From Antedon mediterranea (Eukaryota; Echinodermata; Crinoidea; Comatulida; Antedonidae), in the NCBI RefSeq assembly GCF_964355755.1, contig NC_092670.1, positions 3,747,001 to 3,807,000 on the forward strand: 60,000 nt of DNA, in the 5' to 3' direction. Every line of letters starts with the position of its first letter. Position 1 is the first letter of the stretch. The translations under genes were made by a program, and so were the position numbers. Of this stretch, positions 59,455 to 60,000 are shown in pieces. Below the pieces are notes generated by a model that was not told the DNA's origin, searched no databases, and saw only the letters and a program-made list of their open reading frames with translations.

Positions 59455-60000
59455 GTATGTTCTGTATGGGGTTCTGTATGCTATTTGTTAATAATGTACA
59501 AAAAATGAAATGAAAAATCATATTAATTATCGGTATGTACGGAGGAAGCTCGAACAAGACGAAGCGCGAAACAAATAAAAGCGCAGCGCGAAACATCTGA
59601 AATGATATACAATTTCTCAAAACATGAAAACACAGAATATATTATATTAATATAACTTTTTAATATTTCCAAAGGCTCGGACAAGGAAGAATGGCCTTAA
59701 AAAACTGAATTGCTATATGTTAGACCACATTTCCATAACTTTTCAAAACTCATCGAACCCTCTGCTAGTAGGCCTAATTAATATAGGAGCGTATCGCCAA
59801 ATCATTAGAGAAAAAAAAAACATGGCATGAAGATGTAATTAATCAAACAACGGCCAAAGAATATCAACAATTTTAATTTAGGTTTCGATTCGTAATTACT
59901 AATGTGGTGGACTAAGCCTAGTTTGAAACTATAGTGACCATTTATTTTAGAAAGAAAGATAGACAAATTTGTTTCCATCTCCATGTTATTGTTAATACCA
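59455..60000. other. Right edge of the window; nothing supported
   Basis: AT-rich sequence, either an intron of the candidate gene at 59410 or intergenic. A short GAAGCGCGAAAC..GCGCAGCGCGAAAC stretch near 59558-59594 is the only GC-rich part. No open frame, RNA gene or clear repeat boundary is seen. Confidence 0.4.

Noticed and set aside
1-60000. CRISPR arrays or bacterial operon features
   Set aside because: The short tandem repeats have no unique spacers, and all real genes are spliced eukaryotic genes or transposon ORFs.

Overview
The window is animal nuclear DNA. It has long AT-rich introns with GT-AG junctions, interspersed LINEs, MITEs and minisatellites, and two spliced genes of motile or primary cilia. 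Repeated GGCCTAG-type stretches and the repeat landscape suggest a marine invertebrate deuterostome, possibly an echinoderm. That species guess is an inference from general appearance only.

Layout. (1) 1272-45713, plus strand: a complete 20-exon gene for an EF-hand plus WD-repeat protein of the WDR64/WDR49 type (1184 codons when spliced, all phases consistent). (2) Its intron 8 (6022-40711, 34.7 kb) holds an antisense (minus-strand) array of eight related genes, mostly single-exon. Each encodes a signal peptide, about three Ig-like domains, one membrane span and a tyrosine-containing cytoplasmic tail. I call them IgR1 to IgR8. IgR1, 2, 3 and 5 are intact. IgR4, 6, 7 and 8 carry frameshifts, a nonsense codon or insertions. 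There are three tail types (A: IgR1, 5, 7; B: IgR2, 3, 4, 6; C: IgR8), and the ectodomain types do not follow the tail types. Tail C carries a canonical ITIM and a canonical ITSM. (3) The same intron contains an intact two-ORF CR1/L2-like LINE, a 3.37-kb fold-back element with equal 1257-bp arms, two copies of a CAGGGG-ended DNA transposon duplicated with the genes, a tRNA-like gene between direct repeats, and a 48-bp minisatellite with a five-unit higher-order pattern.

(4) 45714-47832 is the gap between two convergent genes. (5) 47833-57421, minus strand: complete CLUAP1/IFT38 (11 coding exons, 427 aa), an intraflagellar-transport protein. Its introns carry a degraded LINE, a 53-bp minisatellite, MITEs and a 262-bp tandem duplication. 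(6) 57422-60000: GGCCTAG-rich sequence, a 107-bp-period satellite, and a possible first exon of a plus-strand gene at 59410.

How the genes relate: the WDR64-like gene and CLUAP1 are both cilia-associated and meet tail to tail. The receptor array is unrelated to them in function. It looks like a young, fast-changing innate-immune-type receptor family that uses the large intron as its locus. Near-identical ectodomains joined to different tails resemble paired-receptor systems, but ligand, expression and signalling are unknown.
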